A DNA stretch of 64,000 nucleotides from CAIJXB01 sp964439595 (GCA_964439595.1 CAYTOK010000002.1:1-64000), one strand, 5' to 3'; shown: positions 1 through 8,948, numbered from the stretch's first letter. Notes: generated from the sequence alone by a model not told the origin. Made by a program: numbers and translations.

Positions 1-2
1 CT

Positions 3-1106
3 TCTTTTGCCAAGTCTACAGAGGGATGGATGGGGCGTAAAGTTGTAGCTCTTCCCCTAGCTGCGGTAGCTATAGTAAAAGTAATTTACCATTTGTCTAT
101 GTCACTTTTTGAAGGCTTGAAAAGCACCTACCTTCAAGACACTGATGCAAAAATGTACGCATTTTGTGTGGGTAGAGATTTAGAAGAGTTTTTAGGACAC
201 CTTATAACCCTTTTTTCAGATAGAGTAGGTTGTTATTTAGTAGAGGAAAGTGCCTATCAAAAAATGTGCTATTTTTTAGCCTCTAATAAAATTGAAGGTT
301 TGTCTTCTTCGGAGCTGGAGCCTTACCTAGAGTTCTTATCTGCAAAAGCCCTAAGGAAAATTTCAGGGACTCAGCTTCAAGGGTTAGATTTATCTACATT
401 GCATAGCTGGTATTTTTCGCAGATCTTTCCAAGAGAGGGTAGTGGGAGTTTTTCAGAAGAAACAAAAGCTCGTTTTGCTGGTTTATCGGTTGCTCAAATT
501 CAGTCTGTTTTACCTCAGCTAGGGGACGCTGCTTTATTTGAGCTCATTTCTAGAGAGCAACTTCAAGGGCTAGATTTAGCTGTATTAAGAATAATTTTAC
601 AATCTGTTTTTGGACGCAATTCTGATGGAGGATTTTCTAAAGAAGTTAAAGATAGGTTTTCTTATTTATCTATAAGCCAAGCTCAATCTATTTTAGGTGA
701 TTTAATAAAATTTAAATTGCTTGAACTAATTTCTGAAGAGCAGCTTAGCGGATTAGATTTATCTCTTTTGGAAGATGGCGATTTTAATAGGATGTTCACC
801 CGAGGTCGTAGCTCTGGTCCAAAATTCACAGAGGAAGTTCAGCTTTTTTTTCCTCGTCTAAAAGCTAAGCAAGTTCAACCTATCTTAGCTAAACTAGGAG
901 AGCATGGATTGCTTGAGTTAATTTCTAAAGATCAATTGCAGGGATTAGATTTATCGTCTCTAGATCAAGGGGATCTTGGCGCTCTTTTCCCTCGAGATGA
1001 GAACGGGGAGGTTACAGAAGAAACTAAACTTCGATTTTCTTGTCTACTTGATGAGCAGATTCAATCTGTTGCAGATAACTTAAAAGCCCTTGGACTGATT
1101 TCATAA
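3..1106 (+). CDS. Repeat protein of unknown function, 5' end outside window
   Basis: The frame is open back to the first bases of the window, so the ATG at 30 may be internal and the gene probably starts upstream. Counting from that ATG, a hydrophobic stretch lies near residues 7-21. From about residue 90 the protein is built of roughly 62-residue tandem units. The core QLQGLDLS-like motif occurs at about residues 115, 177, 238 and 302, each followed by an acidic segment and an ETK..F-type helix. I do not recognise the family. Regular helical repeats with one hydrophobic patch are compatible with a secreted or host-directed chlamydial protein, but that is inference. A 358-bp AT-rich gap follows. 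Confidence 0.75.
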   Translation, partial: SFAKSTEGWMGRKVVALPLAAVAIVKVIYHLSMSLFEGLKSTYLQDTDAKMYAFCVGRDLEEFLGHLITLFSDRVGCYLVEESAYQKMCYFLASNKIEGLSSSELEPYLEFLSAKALRKISGTQLQGLDLSTLHSWYFSQIFPREGSGSFSEETKARFAGLSVAQIQSVLPQLGDAALFELISREQLQGLDLAVLRIILQSVFGRNSDGGFSKEVKDRFSYLSISQAQSILGDLIKFKLLELISEEQLSGLDLSLLEDGDFNRMFTRGRSSGPKFTEEVQLFFPRLKAKQVQPILAKLGEHGLLELISKDQLQGLDLSSLDQGDLGALFPRDENGEVTEETKLRFSCLLDEQIQSVADNLKALGLIS

Positions 1107-1464
1107 AGAGCTTTCAAAAATGTATGTACGGATGGGTCTTAATAAAAAAAACCTATTTTAAATTCATATGTCCTGGTAGGTCTGTAGCTCTTTGTGTTTT
1201 TTGGTCTAATAATAGTTGATTAGGTGCTTGGTAAAAAAAAATCTAATAAATAGGTGGAGTATACTAATAATTTATTCTATTTTGATTTTTTTTTGTATAG
1301 GGGGATTTTAATCTAGTATGATTAGGTTTCTTTATAGGGAATGGTTTTTTTTCGTGTAATTTTCTTGGGTTGTAATATTTAATTTAAAATTGGTCATTTA
1401 AGAAGTGATTAGGTTAGAATGCTTGATATATGAGGGTGAATTTTTGTAAGGCAGAGGCATTTTA
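1107..1464. other. Intergenic gap, 358 bp, AT-rich
   Basis: No ORF with a ribosome binding site and no RNA gene is visible here. The stretch is rich in T tracts and presumably carries the promoter of ispG. I could not assign convincing -35/-10 boxes. Confidence 0.5.
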
Positions 1465-3348
1465 ATGAGATATTCTGAAGAAGTTTTTACGACAAAGAGA
1501 CGGAAAACGAGAGAAGTATTAGTTGGAAGGATTGGAATTGGAGGAGATAATCCGGTGCGAGTCCAGTCCATGACTACTTCTCCTACCAGGGACGTGGAAG
1601 CAACTGTTAATCAAATTCTAAGGCTAGAGCAAGCCGGGTGTGAGATTGTCAGGATGACTGTCCAAGGGATAAAAGAAGCGGAAAGCTGTGAAGCCATCCG
1701 ATCTAGACTCCTGCAAAAAGAATGCTTTATGCCTTTAGTAGCAGACATTCACTTCTACCCCCCTGCAGCTATGAAAGTGCTAGACTGGGTGGATAAGGTG
1801 CGGATTAACCCAGGTAATTTCGTTGATAAAAGAGCTCTTTTTATAAAGAAAGAATACGATGATCTATCTTATGCACAAGAACTAGAAAAAATAGAAGAGA
1901 CCTTTGTTCCACTTGTTTTAAAATGCAAAGCTCTTAAAAAAGTCCTTCGTATAGGCACTAATCACGGCTCTTTATCCGATAGAATTATGAATCGGTATGG
2001 CGATTCTCCTAAAGGAATGGTGGAGTCTGCTTTAGAGTTTGCTAGGATTTGTCGTAAGTATGATTTTCATGATTTTGTCTTTTCTATGAAAGCAAGTAAT
2101 CCTCTTGTTATGATAGAGGCCTATAGACTTTTATCAGCTGAGATGTTTTTACTTAATTGGGACTACCCCCTACATCTTGGTGTCACAGAAGCCGGAGAAG
2201 GGGAAGATGGGAGGATCAAGTCTGCCCTTGGTATAGGTTCTCTTCTCTTAGACGGTATCGGCGATACCGTTCGAGTGTCTTTAACAGAAGATCCTTGGGA
2301 AGAGATAGATCCCTGCAAACGCCTTGTGTCTTTAGCAGAAAATTACTTAGGTAAAGGAGTAAAGCCCTTTGAAGAGTCTTTTCGGGGTATACAAGGAAAT
2401 AGATTTAAAAGAGGCCTTGCCTTAACTCAATCTTCTCCCTCCCTTTATCCAGGAGGAGGGGTTGTTCTTAAACTCTCAGAAAAAGAGCTTTTAGATCCTG
2501 GATTTTTCTTAGGTCTTGAATTAAAAGAGGGGATCAAGGGACTTCATACTCCTGATTTTATATGGATAGAAGGGCCTTTACAGAGTCAAAAACAGGTGGA
2601 TGCTATTATAGAGAAGCTGGTAGAGGCTAAGATAGGGATTATTTCAGAAACGGTGACTCATCCTGCTGTATTAAAGGTTGTTCGGAAAACCCCCTCTAAG
2701 GATGAGGTCTTTTTAATCCAGGGATATACAGGAGATGACCTAGAAAAAGTGACCACCGAAAATCCTAGATTTTTTCTTTTTGCAGAAGGGGAGTCGCTAC
2801 TACATGAAGGACGGAAGTTTTTTGAAATGCTTTCGAGAAGGAAAAATACTACACCTGTTATTCTTTGGTTTTCTAAAAAGAATCTTTCTTTTGAAGACGT
2901 TGTTATAAGAGCTTCTGCTGAGTGCGGTTCGTTGCTTATAGATGGTCTTTTTGATGGTATTTGTTTGGATGTGGAAGGGTCTTTCATGGCAAGAAAATCA
3001 CTAAGTTTTTCTCTTTTACAAGCGGCAAGAAGGAAAACAGTGAAAACGGAGTTTATATCTTGTCCTGGCTGTGGAAGAACATTATTTGATCTCCAAGCTG
3101 TATCCCGAAGAATAAGAGAAAAGACTGCTCATCTTCCCGGGGTACGCATTGCTATTATGGGGTGTATTGTAAATGGCCCTGGTGAAATGGCCGATGCAGA
3201 CTTTGGCTATGTAGGCTCAAAAGCTGGCAAGATAGACCTATATATAGGGAAATCTTGTGTAGAAAAAAATATAGACTTTGCAGATGCTGATGAGCGACTT
3301 ATCTCTTTAATCAAATCACAGGGGAAGTGGGTAGAGCCTGTTTGTTAG
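1465..3348 (+). CDS. ispG: 4-hydroxy-3-methylbut-2-enyl diphosphate synthase, long form
   Basis: IspG (GcpE) performs the [4Fe-4S]-dependent reductive dehydration of MEcPP to HMBPP in the cytosolic MEP isoprenoid pathway. The N-terminal TIM barrel carries the VQSMTT and RINPGN family motifs. The C-terminal iron-sulfur domain has CPGCG at about residue 533 and GCIVNGPGE at about 566, supplying the cluster cysteines and the catalytic glutamate. At 627 residues it is much longer than the E. coli enzyme (about 370) because a central insertion separates the two domains, as in chlamydial and plant enzymes. The gene ends convergently with rarA, and the two stop codons overlap in a 4-base TTAG. Confidence 0.97.
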   Translation: MRYSEEVFTTKRRKTREVLVGRIGIGGDNPVRVQSMTTSPTRDVEATVNQILRLEQAGCEIVRMTVQGIKEAESCEAIRSRLLQKECFMPLVADIHFYPPAAMKVLDWVDKVRINPGNFVDKRALFIKKEYDDLSYAQELEKIEETFVPLVLKCKALKKVLRIGTNHGSLSDRIMNRYGDSPKGMVESALEFARICRKYDFHDFVFSMKASNPLVMIEAYRLLSAEMFLLNWDYPLHLGVTEAGEGEDGRIKSALGIGSLLLDGIGDTVRVSLTEDPWEEIDPCKRLVSLAENYLGKGVKPFEESFRGIQGNRFKRGLALTQSSPSLYPGGGVVLKLSEKELLDPGFFLGLELKEGIKGLHTPDFIWIEGPLQSQKQVDAIIEKLVEAKIGIISETVTHPAVLKVVRKTPSKDEVFLIQGYTGDDLEKVTTENPRFFLFAEGESLLHEGRKFFEMLSRRKNTTPVILWFSKKNLSFEDVVIRASAECGSLLIDGLFDGICLDVEGSFMARKSLSFSLLQAARRKTVKTEFISCPGCGRTLFDLQAVSRRIREKTAHLPGVRIAIMGCIVNGPGEMADADFGYVGSKAGKIDLYIGKSCVEKNIDFADADERLISLIKSQGKWVEPVC

Positions 3349-4616
3349 TTTTTAGAAAGTTCTTCTCTTTTGCGGGTGAAGAACTCTTTTCTTTTTTTCA
3401 TCTCCCTTTCATCTCCGATATCTTGTGGATTGTAAAGCGATGGTCTTTGCATTCCATCCGGAAAATAGTTTTGTCCTGAAAATCCTCCTGGGGCATCAGG
3501 ATCATATATATAGCCTTTTCCGTAACCTTCTTTTTCCATGAATTTAGTCGGGGCATTTAGGATTGTTTTAGGAGGTGGTAGATGGGAAGATTTACTTACG
3601 ACTTCTTTAGCTGCAGAAAAAGCCGTATAACAAGCGTTGCTTTTAGGACAAAGTGCTAGAAAAATGGCAGCTTCGGCAAGTGCTAAGTCTGCTTCTGGAG
3701 AGCCGAGTCTTTCATAGGTTTGCCAGGCGTTCAATGCGACGGTTTGTGCACTTGGTGCTGCTAGGCCAATGTCTTCGATGGCAACTCTTACAAGCCTTCT
3801 AGCTATATAGTTAGGGTCTTCTCCTCCTGCAAGCATTCGAGATATCCAGTAAAGAGCAGCATCAGGATCAGAGCCTCGGATAGATTTATGTAAAGCGGAA
3901 ATTAAGTTGAAGTGCTCCTCTCCAGACTTGTCGTATAGTCCAGGTTTAATCGAAGATAGTGAAGATAGCTCTTCTAAAGAAAGAGGCTCGTTTGATTTTA
4001 CGGATAAAAGATTTTCTAGGCAGTTAAGCAGATGTCTTGCATCTCCTTGCGACTGCTCTACTAGATATTTTTTACCTTCAGAGGAAATAGGGGGTATTTC
4101 TTTTTGAGAAATAGCTTTTTCTAAGATTTGATATAAGGCTGACTCTTCTAGAGGCTTTAAGGGGATGACGCGCAGTCTTGATAAGAGAGCATTTGCTAGG
4201 CTAAATGAAGGATTCTCCGTTGTAGCTCCAACTAAAATGAAAGTGCCATCTTCTAAAAAAGGTAAAAGGGTATCTTGTTGCGCTTTATTTAGCCTATGAA
4301 TTTCATCTATAAAAAGAATGTTTGTTCTATGAAATAGAGGAGCTTCTTGGATTTTATGCACCCATTTTTTAATATCTGCGATTCCGTGGCTTGCAGGGTG
4401 AAAGAAAAAGGTTTCTGCTAAGAAAGACTTCATATAAATCTTAGCAAGAGTTGTTTTTCCACAGCCGGGGGGACCCCAGAATAGAAGAGAAAGTGGCTTT
4501 TTTCCAGCTAAAATAGAAGAGAAAAGGGAGTTTTTGTCTTTTTGGAGTATATGTGTTTGTCCAAAGAAGTCATCGAGAATTGTAGGTCTAAGTTGTTCGG
4601 AAAGAGGGCATTTCAT
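3345..4616 (-). CDS. rarA: Replication-associated recombination protein A (RarA/MgsA AAA+ ATPase)
   Basis: RarA acts at stalled replication forks and is related to clamp-loader ATPases. The AAA+ core shows a Walker A GPPGCGKT at residues 48-55 and a Walker B ILFIDEIH at 100-107. A sensor-1 ATTENPSF segment follows, then the MgsA/WHIP-type C-terminal helical region with GGEDPNYIARR and a late FSGQNYFPDGM stretch. The length of 423 residues matches the family. It converges on ispG and shares four bases with it. The ATG at 4616 is preceded by an A-rich leader. Confidence 0.95.
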   Translation of the reverse strand: MKCPLSEQLRPTILDDFFGQTHILQKDKNSLFSSILAGKKPLSLLFWGPPGCGKTTLAKIYMKSFLAETFFFHPASHGIADIKKWVHKIQEAPLFHRTNILFIDEIHRLNKAQQDTLLPFLEDGTFILVGATTENPSFSLANALLSRLRVIPLKPLEESALYQILEKAISQKEIPPISSEGKKYLVEQSQGDARHLLNCLENLLSVKSNEPLSLEELSSLSSIKPGLYDKSGEEHFNLISALHKSIRGSDPDAALYWISRMLAGGEDPNYIARRLVRVAIEDIGLAAPSAQTVALNAWQTYERLGSPEADLALAEAAIFLALCPKSNACYTAFSAAKEVVSKSSHLPPPKTILNAPTKFMEKEGYGKGYIYDPDAPGGFSGQNYFPDGMQRPSLYNPQDIGDEREMKKRKEFFTRKREELSKN

Positions 4617-4834
4617 TTTTTTTTGCCTTAGAAAAAGGGATTATATCAAGGCTACTCTAACAGATAGAGGGGACATTTGGCTAGTTTTTTATAATTAATC
4701 TGAAAAATATAAACTATATATGTATTTGTAACGCATGATATTGTAATTATTTGTGTTTTTTTAATTAAAATAAGGTTAGATTAAAGATGTAAGGGAAATA
4801 TTTCCCTTCTTAATAAAAAAAACAGGAGTTTTAT

Positions 4835-4978
4835 ATGTCACATTCTAAAAAACAAGATAGACGTAGTAGAAATAAAACAGAACATACGCCAGCGTGCTCA
4901 AAGGAAGAAACCAAGCCGGGATGTTCTACTAAAACAAATCATCCTCTTCCAAAAACTCGCCCAGGATGTAGTTGTTAA
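4835..4978 (+). CDS. Small Cys-rich basic protein, 47 aa, unknown
   Basis: ATG at 4835 follows an AACAGGAG ribosome binding site at 4821-4828, and the frame runs 47 codons to TAA at 4976-4978. The product is rich in Lys/Arg in its first half. It has four cysteines (21, 30, 45, 47), two of them in PGC motifs (28-30 and 43-45). There is no signal peptide. A strong hairpin terminator follows within 15 bases, so this is a self-contained transcription unit. I know of no family. The spaced cysteines could bind a metal or form disulfides, which is speculation. Confidence 0.6.
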   Translation: MSHSKKQDRRSRNKTEHTPACSKEETKPGCSTKTNHPLPKTRPGCSC

Positions 4979-4990
4979 CCTCTTCTTTTT

Positions 4991-5024
4991 GTCGCTTAAG
5001 CTTTTAGCCTTAAGCGACTTTTCT
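4991..5024 (+). terminator. Rho-independent terminator of the small Cys-rich ORF
   Basis: Perfect 10-bp stem GTCGCTTAAG / CTTAAGCGAC (4991-5000 and 5009-5018) followed by TTTTCT, directly downstream of the 47-codon ORF. Confidence 0.8.
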
Positions 5025-5090
5025 ATAGACGCAATTTTCTTTTCTTGGTAGTGTTTTTCTCATAGTAACCTTGAAGAGGATTTAATTTTC

Positions 5091-5669
5091 ATGAAGTCAT
5101 TATGTAAAATAGGTAAGGCTTATTTTTGCCTTGCTATCTTTTTTATTTTTTCTAATTGTGCTTACGGGAGTGCGCAGCCTATGAAATTTAGCGAACCAAA
5201 AAATAGTATGTCTTTTGACGCAAATAAGTCTTACTATGCAATTATTTATACAAGTAAAGGCAATATAGAGTGTGAACTTAATACAAAAAAAGCGCCACTT
5301 TCTGTGACGAACTTTGTGCAGCTCGCTAGAGGGAATTTCTATAACGGATTGACCTTTCATAGAGTTGAGCCTGGTTTTGTTATTCAAGGAGGAGATCCCG
5401 ATGGAACAGGCCGAGGTGGACCAGGTTATACTGTTCCAGCTGAGATAGGTCTTCCCCATAAGCTTGGAGCACTGGCTTTTGCAAGAACTCCAGATTCAAT
5501 TAATCCTTCCAAGCGGTCTAGCGGATCACAATTTTATATTACCCTGAGTAAAACTTCTTTTCTTGACGGCGAATATACTGTATTCGGACAAACCGTTTCT
5601 GGATTTGAAGTTCTTAAAAAGATTCAAGTTGGTGATAAAATTGAAAAAATTGACATTGTTTTAAAGTGA
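5091..5669 (+). CDS. Exported cyclophilin-type peptidyl-prolyl isomerase
   Basis: This is a cyclophilin that isomerises X-Pro bonds, probably assisting folding in the periplasm because it starts with a cleavable-looking signal peptide (about residues 1-27, ending near CAYGSA). The catalytic domain has the bacterial cyclophilin motifs GLTFHRVEPGFVIQGGDP, GRGGPGYTVPAE and GSQFYITLS. The length of 192 residues fits PpiA/PpiB-type proteins with a leader. It stands alone between two hairpin terminators. The start at 5091 lies after an AAGAGGA element. A cytosolic PpiB-like enzyme is the alternative if the hydrophobic N terminus is not processed. Confidence 0.93.
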   Translation: MKSLCKIGKAYFCLAIFFIFSNCAYGSAQPMKFSEPKNSMSFDANKSYYAIIYTSKGNIECELNTKKAPLSVTNFVQLARGNFYNGLTFHRVEPGFVIQGGDPDGTGRGGPGYTVPAEIGLPHKLGALAFARTPDSINPSKRSSGSQFYITLSKTSFLDGEYTVFGQTVSGFEVLKKIQVGDKIEKIDIVLK

Positions 5670-5672
5670 TTT

Positions 5673-5728
5673 TTTAATGGTGAGTTTTAGTAATTTATTA
5701 TAATAATTCACCATTAAATTTCTTTTTC
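5673..5728 (+). terminator. Terminator after the cyclophilin gene
   Basis: An 11-bp inverted repeat (TTTAATGGTGA at 5673-5683 with its complement at 5708-5718) is followed by TTTCTTTTTC. The loop is long at 24 bases. Confidence 0.55.
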
Positions 5729-5929
5729 AGTTCTTTTGGTGAAAAAATATTTCATATTCTTTTTCAGGTTTACAGTGTGTTTTAGATTCTTTTTTTTGTT
5801 TTTATGCAAAAGTAAAAGATTAATTATTAAGTTTTTTATTTAAAAATAATAATTAATTTTATATATTAATAATTGTAGAGGATGAATAAACAAATTAACC
5901 GCCTTTACATTGAAACAAAGGAAATTATC

Positions 5930-6127
5930 ATGGCTAAAAAAGTATCCGCAAAAAAATCAGCGGTTAAGAAAACAGCAGCAAAAAAAACAGTTCGTAAAGC
6001 TGCTAAAAAGTCTGTAGCTAAAAAAACAGTTCGTAAAGCTGCTAAAAAAGCTGTAGCTAAAAAAACTGTTGCTAAAAAAGCTCCAGCAGCCAAAAGAGCA
6101 AGCAAAAAAAAGGCTGTTCGTAAATAA
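5930..6127 (+). CDS. Histone H1/Hc-like DNA-binding protein
   Basis: A 65-residue protein made almost only of Lys, Ala, Val, Thr and Arg in repeated AAKKTVRKAAKKSVAKK units, the composition of chlamydial Hc2 and of eukaryotic H1 tails. In chlamydiae such proteins condense the nucleoid when reticulate bodies become elementary bodies. I chose ATG 5930 because AAAGGAA lies 7 bases upstream. The longer in-frame ATG at 5882 directly abuts its AGAGG and adds residues unlike the rest. It is much shorter than C. trachomatis Hc2 (about 200). An AT-only hairpin lies upstream (about 5819-5856) and a strong terminator follows. Late-stage expression is inference. Confidence 0.88.
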   Translation: MAKKVSAKKSAVKKTAAKKTVRKAAKKSVAKKTVRKAAKKAVAKKTVAKKAPAAKRASKKKAVRK

Positions 6128-6156
6128 ATTTTGCGATCAAGGTTTTTTTGTGTCTC

Positions 6157-6195
6157 AAAATCGAGTAAGTTCAGGGCTTACTCGATTTTTTTTTG
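6157..6195 (+). terminator. Terminator of the histone-like gene
   Basis: AATCGAGTAAG pairs with CTTACTCGATT across a 7-base loop and is followed by a run of eight to nine T. Confidence 0.88.
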
Positions 6196-6255
6196 CCTAA
6201 TGACTGCATCTCGTGTACACTATTTTTTCAGTTAGAAGAATAGGTGGAGTCAAAA

Positions 6256-7485
6256 ATGGAAATACAAGATGTGATTATCGTAGGTGCCGGAGCTGCCGGT
6301 TGCTTTGCTGCCGCTGTTTTAGGACAAATTTCTCCTCAATTTAAAATTACTATAGTAGAAAAGACAAGACAACCTCTTGCTAAAGTGCGCATTTCTGGGG
6401 GAGGGAGATGTAATGTGACGCATAATTGTTTTGATGTGTCCAAGCTAGTTTCTAATTATCCAAGAGGATCTGATTTTTTAAAAGGGGCTTTTCACAGGTT
6501 TCAGCCAGAAGATATGATTGCTTGGTTAGAAAATCAGGGAGTGCACTTAAAGGTCGAATCCGACGGACGGATGTTTCCGGTGACTAATTCTTCTTCTACT
6601 ATTATTGACTGTTTTTTAGGCCTTATCAAAAAGCAGAATACCCAGTTACTCTTAGAATGTGAGGTTGTTAAACTTACCCCTAAATCTTCTTTTTGGGAAC
6701 TTACTATGAAAGATGGGGTTGTATTACAGGGAAAAAAAATTCTTTTCGCTACTGGGGGTCTTACCAAGTCTTACTCTATAGTAGAAGAGCTCGGGCATTT
6801 TATGGAAAAGCCCATACCCTCTCTTTTTACTTTTGAAGTAGAAGAGCAGTGGATAAAAACTTTAAGCGGATCTGTTGCTCCGCTTGCAGAAGTTTCTATA
6901 GAAGGTACTAAATTTTCTTCAAAAGGGCCTCTTCTTGTAACGCATTGGGGGTTTAGCGGCCCTGCTGTTTTAAAACTATCAGCTTTTGCTGCTAGGTGGC
7001 TTTTTACCTCTAATTATCAAGCTGTTATCTATGTAAATTGGACTGCGGAAAAAAGACTTTTAGATGTGAAAGAGGCTTTTTTTAAAGAGAAAAAAACAAG
7101 TCTTAGTAAAAAAGTTTTATTAACACCTCTTTTTGGGTTATCTAAAAATCTTTGGAGGTCTTTACTTTTGCAAATAAACCCCTCTTTAGAAGAAAGGACC
7201 TTTGCAAGGCTTTCACCTAAAGAGATCGATTCTATAGCGGAAACGTTGTACAAGATGCCTTTTACTATGATTGGTAAAAGTACTAATAAAGAAGAATTTG
7301 TTACTTGTGGGGGAGTATCCCTAGATGAAATTCATCCCAAGACCATGGAAAGCCGTAAAGCTTCTGGACTGTATTTTGCTGGGGAAGTTATCAATATAGA
7401 TGGGATAACTGGAGGATTTAATTTCCAAAGCGCCTGGACAGGCGCTTGGATTGCAGCTCATGCTATTAGTGATTCTCTTACGTAA
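6256..7485 (+). CDS. HI0933/YhiN-family FAD-dependent oxidoreductase
   Basis: The N-terminal dinucleotide-binding motif VIIVGAGAAG is followed by the family hallmark ISGGGRCNVTH. The C-terminal GGVSLDEI and GEVINIDGITGGFNFQ close the FAD site. This is a flavoprotein of the HI0933 (BaiN-like) family, whose physiological substrate is mostly unknown. I chose ATG 6256 because AGGTGGAG at 6242-6249 gives normal spacing; a GTG at 6244 would sit inside that site. The product is 409 residues, normal for the family. The end overlaps the convergent PAP2-like gene by 8 bases. Confidence 0.93.
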   Translation: MEIQDVIIVGAGAAGCFAAAVLGQISPQFKITIVEKTRQPLAKVRISGGGRCNVTHNCFDVSKLVSNYPRGSDFLKGAFHRFQPEDMIAWLENQGVHLKVESDGRMFPVTNSSSTIIDCFLGLIKKQNTQLLLECEVVKLTPKSSFWELTMKDGVVLQGKKILFATGGLTKSYSIVEELGHFMEKPIPSLFTFEVEEQWIKTLSGSVAPLAEVSIEGTKFSSKGPLLVTHWGFSGPAVLKLSAFAARWLFTSNYQAVIYVNWTAEKRLLDVKEAFFKEKKTSLSKKVLLTPLFGLSKNLWRSLLLQINPSLEERTFARLSPKEIDSIAETLYKMPFTMIGKSTNKEEFVTCGGVSLDEIHPKTMESRKASGLYFAGEVINIDGITGGFNFQSAWTGAWIAAHAISDSLT

Positions 7486-8128
7486 GAGAGATCTCTTTTT
7501 TTACTGTTTGAAAAACAAAAAGGGTAACGGTGAACCCTAAAGAGGCTCCAAGTAAAGCATCGCTAAGAAAACAGTCTATTAGGAAAGCAGGGGTAAGTGC
7601 TAGCAAAAATCCGGAAGCTAAAAATAGTAGAGCTCGTTTCGGATATAAGAAACTGAAAGCAGTTCCTATAGTTGCTATATTGCAAGATAAAGCAGAGGGA
7701 AGGGAGTGAAAGGAGGGGTTCCATTGAAAAAGACGGAAGGTCATTTCTCCGTGATCAAATAGCCAAGAGGGGCTAGATCTTCCCAAGATGACAGCTAGGA
7801 TTTGGCAGGCAAATAAAGAAAGGGCAATACTAAGAGATAGGAATTGGAACTTTCGGCTTTTTTTTTCGTTTTTTGCGACAAAACGGATTCCAAAAAAGAG
7901 AGAAGGGAATAATACTAAGGAAAAAAAAGGGGAGAATAGACGGGAAATAAGAAGTAGGGGATCTTGCAAAAAGTTTATAGAAGAATGGAAAAATAAAGCT
8001 AAGGGCTTGTCTATAAAAAGAAAAGAAGCCACAGTAAGCAAAATAAAAAGGGCTAGTACTATTTTATTTTTATAGAATGGGGTGTTAAACTTTTTTGAGC
8101 GACGGTTTTTATTGAAATCGATAATCAT
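7478..8128 (-). CDS. PAP2-superfamily-like membrane protein lacking catalytic histidines
   Basis: Six hydrophobic segments and the spacing of the three PAP2 phosphatase motifs are recognisable: ILGRSSP (about 115-120), HSLPSALS (141-148) and LTPAFLIDCFLSD (178-190). In the normal enzyme the second motif is PSGH and the third is SR-x5-H-x3-D. Here the motif-2 His is Leu147, the motif-3 Arg is Pro180 and its His is Cys186, while Asp190 remains. I therefore infer a non-catalytic or altered membrane protein derived from a lipid phosphatase, possibly lipid-binding. It is transcribed toward the flavoprotein gene and divergently from proC. Confidence 0.75.
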   Translation of the reverse strand: MIIDFNKNRRSKKFNTPFYKNKIVLALFILLTVASFLFIDKPLALFFHSSINFLQDPLLLISRLFSPFFSLVLFPSLFFGIRFVAKNEKKSRKFQFLSLSIALSLFACQILAVILGRSSPSWLFDHGEMTFRLFQWNPSFHSLPSALSCNIATIGTAFSFLYPKRALLFLASGFLLALTPAFLIDCFLSDALLGASLGFTVTLFVFQTVKKEISLT

Positions 8129-8189
8129 AAAGAATCCTTTTGTAATAAGATTATCATAGACAAATTCGAAGAAAATAAGGAAGGGGAAA

Positions 8190-8948
8190 ATGAAAATTGC
8201 AATTATTGGTGTGGGGAATATGGGTAGTATCCTTGCAAGGCACTTAAGTCAAAGTCACTCGGTAGTTCTTTGCGATCATAATAGAGAAAGAGTTTCATCT
8301 CTTGCTAAAGAGCTTGAGGCGCAGGTTGTATTAGATCCGGCAAAAGCAGTTTTAGGAGCAGACCTTGTTATTTTAGCAGTAAAGCCCAAGGATTTAGAGA
8401 GTTTAGCAGGAACTCTTTTAGGCAGTATAGCTTTATCCCAGCGTCTTATAAGCATTTTAGCAGGTGTAGAAATTAAAACTCTTAAAGAGCTTTTTCCCGA
8501 CGCTTCAATTATTCGTATGATGCCTAATCTAGCTATCACAACAGGTCAAGGTATTTTAGGTTTTTCTTCTAAGGAATCCCTTTCTGAAGAAAAAGTGGAA
8601 ATGGACTCTCTTTTTGCTGGTTTAGGTTTATCGCTTTGGATTCCGGAAACCAAGATGAACGCTTTTGCCTCGCTGGCTGCGTCTTCTCCTGCTTTTATAT
8701 TTGTGTTAATAGAAGCTATGATAGAAGCTGGTATCTATAGCGGCTTTTCTTCCAAGGACTCTAAAGAAATTGTACTCCAGGTCTTAGCTGGCTCAGTCGC
8801 TTTACTTAAAGGAAGTGACAAGACTCCAGAGGAGTTAAAATGGCAGGTGACTTCCCCGGGAGGAACTACTATTAAAGGAATAAAAGAGCTAGAAGGGCAC
8901 TCTTTTCGCATAGCTATATGGAAAGCTATTGAAGCTGCTTCTAAGTAA
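8190..8948 (+). CDS. proC: Pyrroline-5-carboxylate reductase
   Basis: ProC reduces pyrroline-5-carboxylate to proline with NAD(P)H. The Rossmann motif IIGVGNMGSIL opens the protein, AVKPKDLESL and RMMPNLAITTGQG follow, and the C-terminal dimer domain shows the family motif VTSPGGTT. It has 252 residues, close to the usual 260-270. AAGGAAGGGG precedes the ATG. It faces putP, a proline symporter, across a shared hairpin. Together they cover proline synthesis and uptake, although on opposite strands. Confidence 0.95.
   Translation: MKIAIIGVGNMGSILARHLSQSHSVVLCDHNRERVSSLAKELEAQVVLDPAKAVLGADLVILAVKPKDLESLAGTLLGSIALSQRLISILAGVEIKTLKELFPDASIIRMMPNLAITTGQGILGFSSKESLSEEKVEMDSLFAGLGLSLWIPETKMNAFASLAASSPAFIFVLIEAMIEAGIYSGFSSKDSKEIVLQVLAGSVALLKGSDKTPEELKWQVTSPGGTTIKGIKELEGHSFRIAIWKAIEAASK

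Noticed and set aside
2157..2987. Several ORFs in other frames inside ispG
   Set aside because: They overlap a clear, full-length conserved enzyme and have atypical composition; they are shadows.
5882..5929. N-terminal extension of the histone-like protein from ATG 5882
   Set aside because: The ribosome site directly touches that ATG, the extra 16 residues do not fit the Lys/Ala-rich repeat pattern, and ATG 5930 has a better placed AAAGGAA.
5905..6105. Minus-strand ORF of 66 codons, hydrophobic
   Set aside because: It is the complement of the lysine-rich histone gene; Lys codons read as Phe/Leu on the other strand, so it is a shadow.
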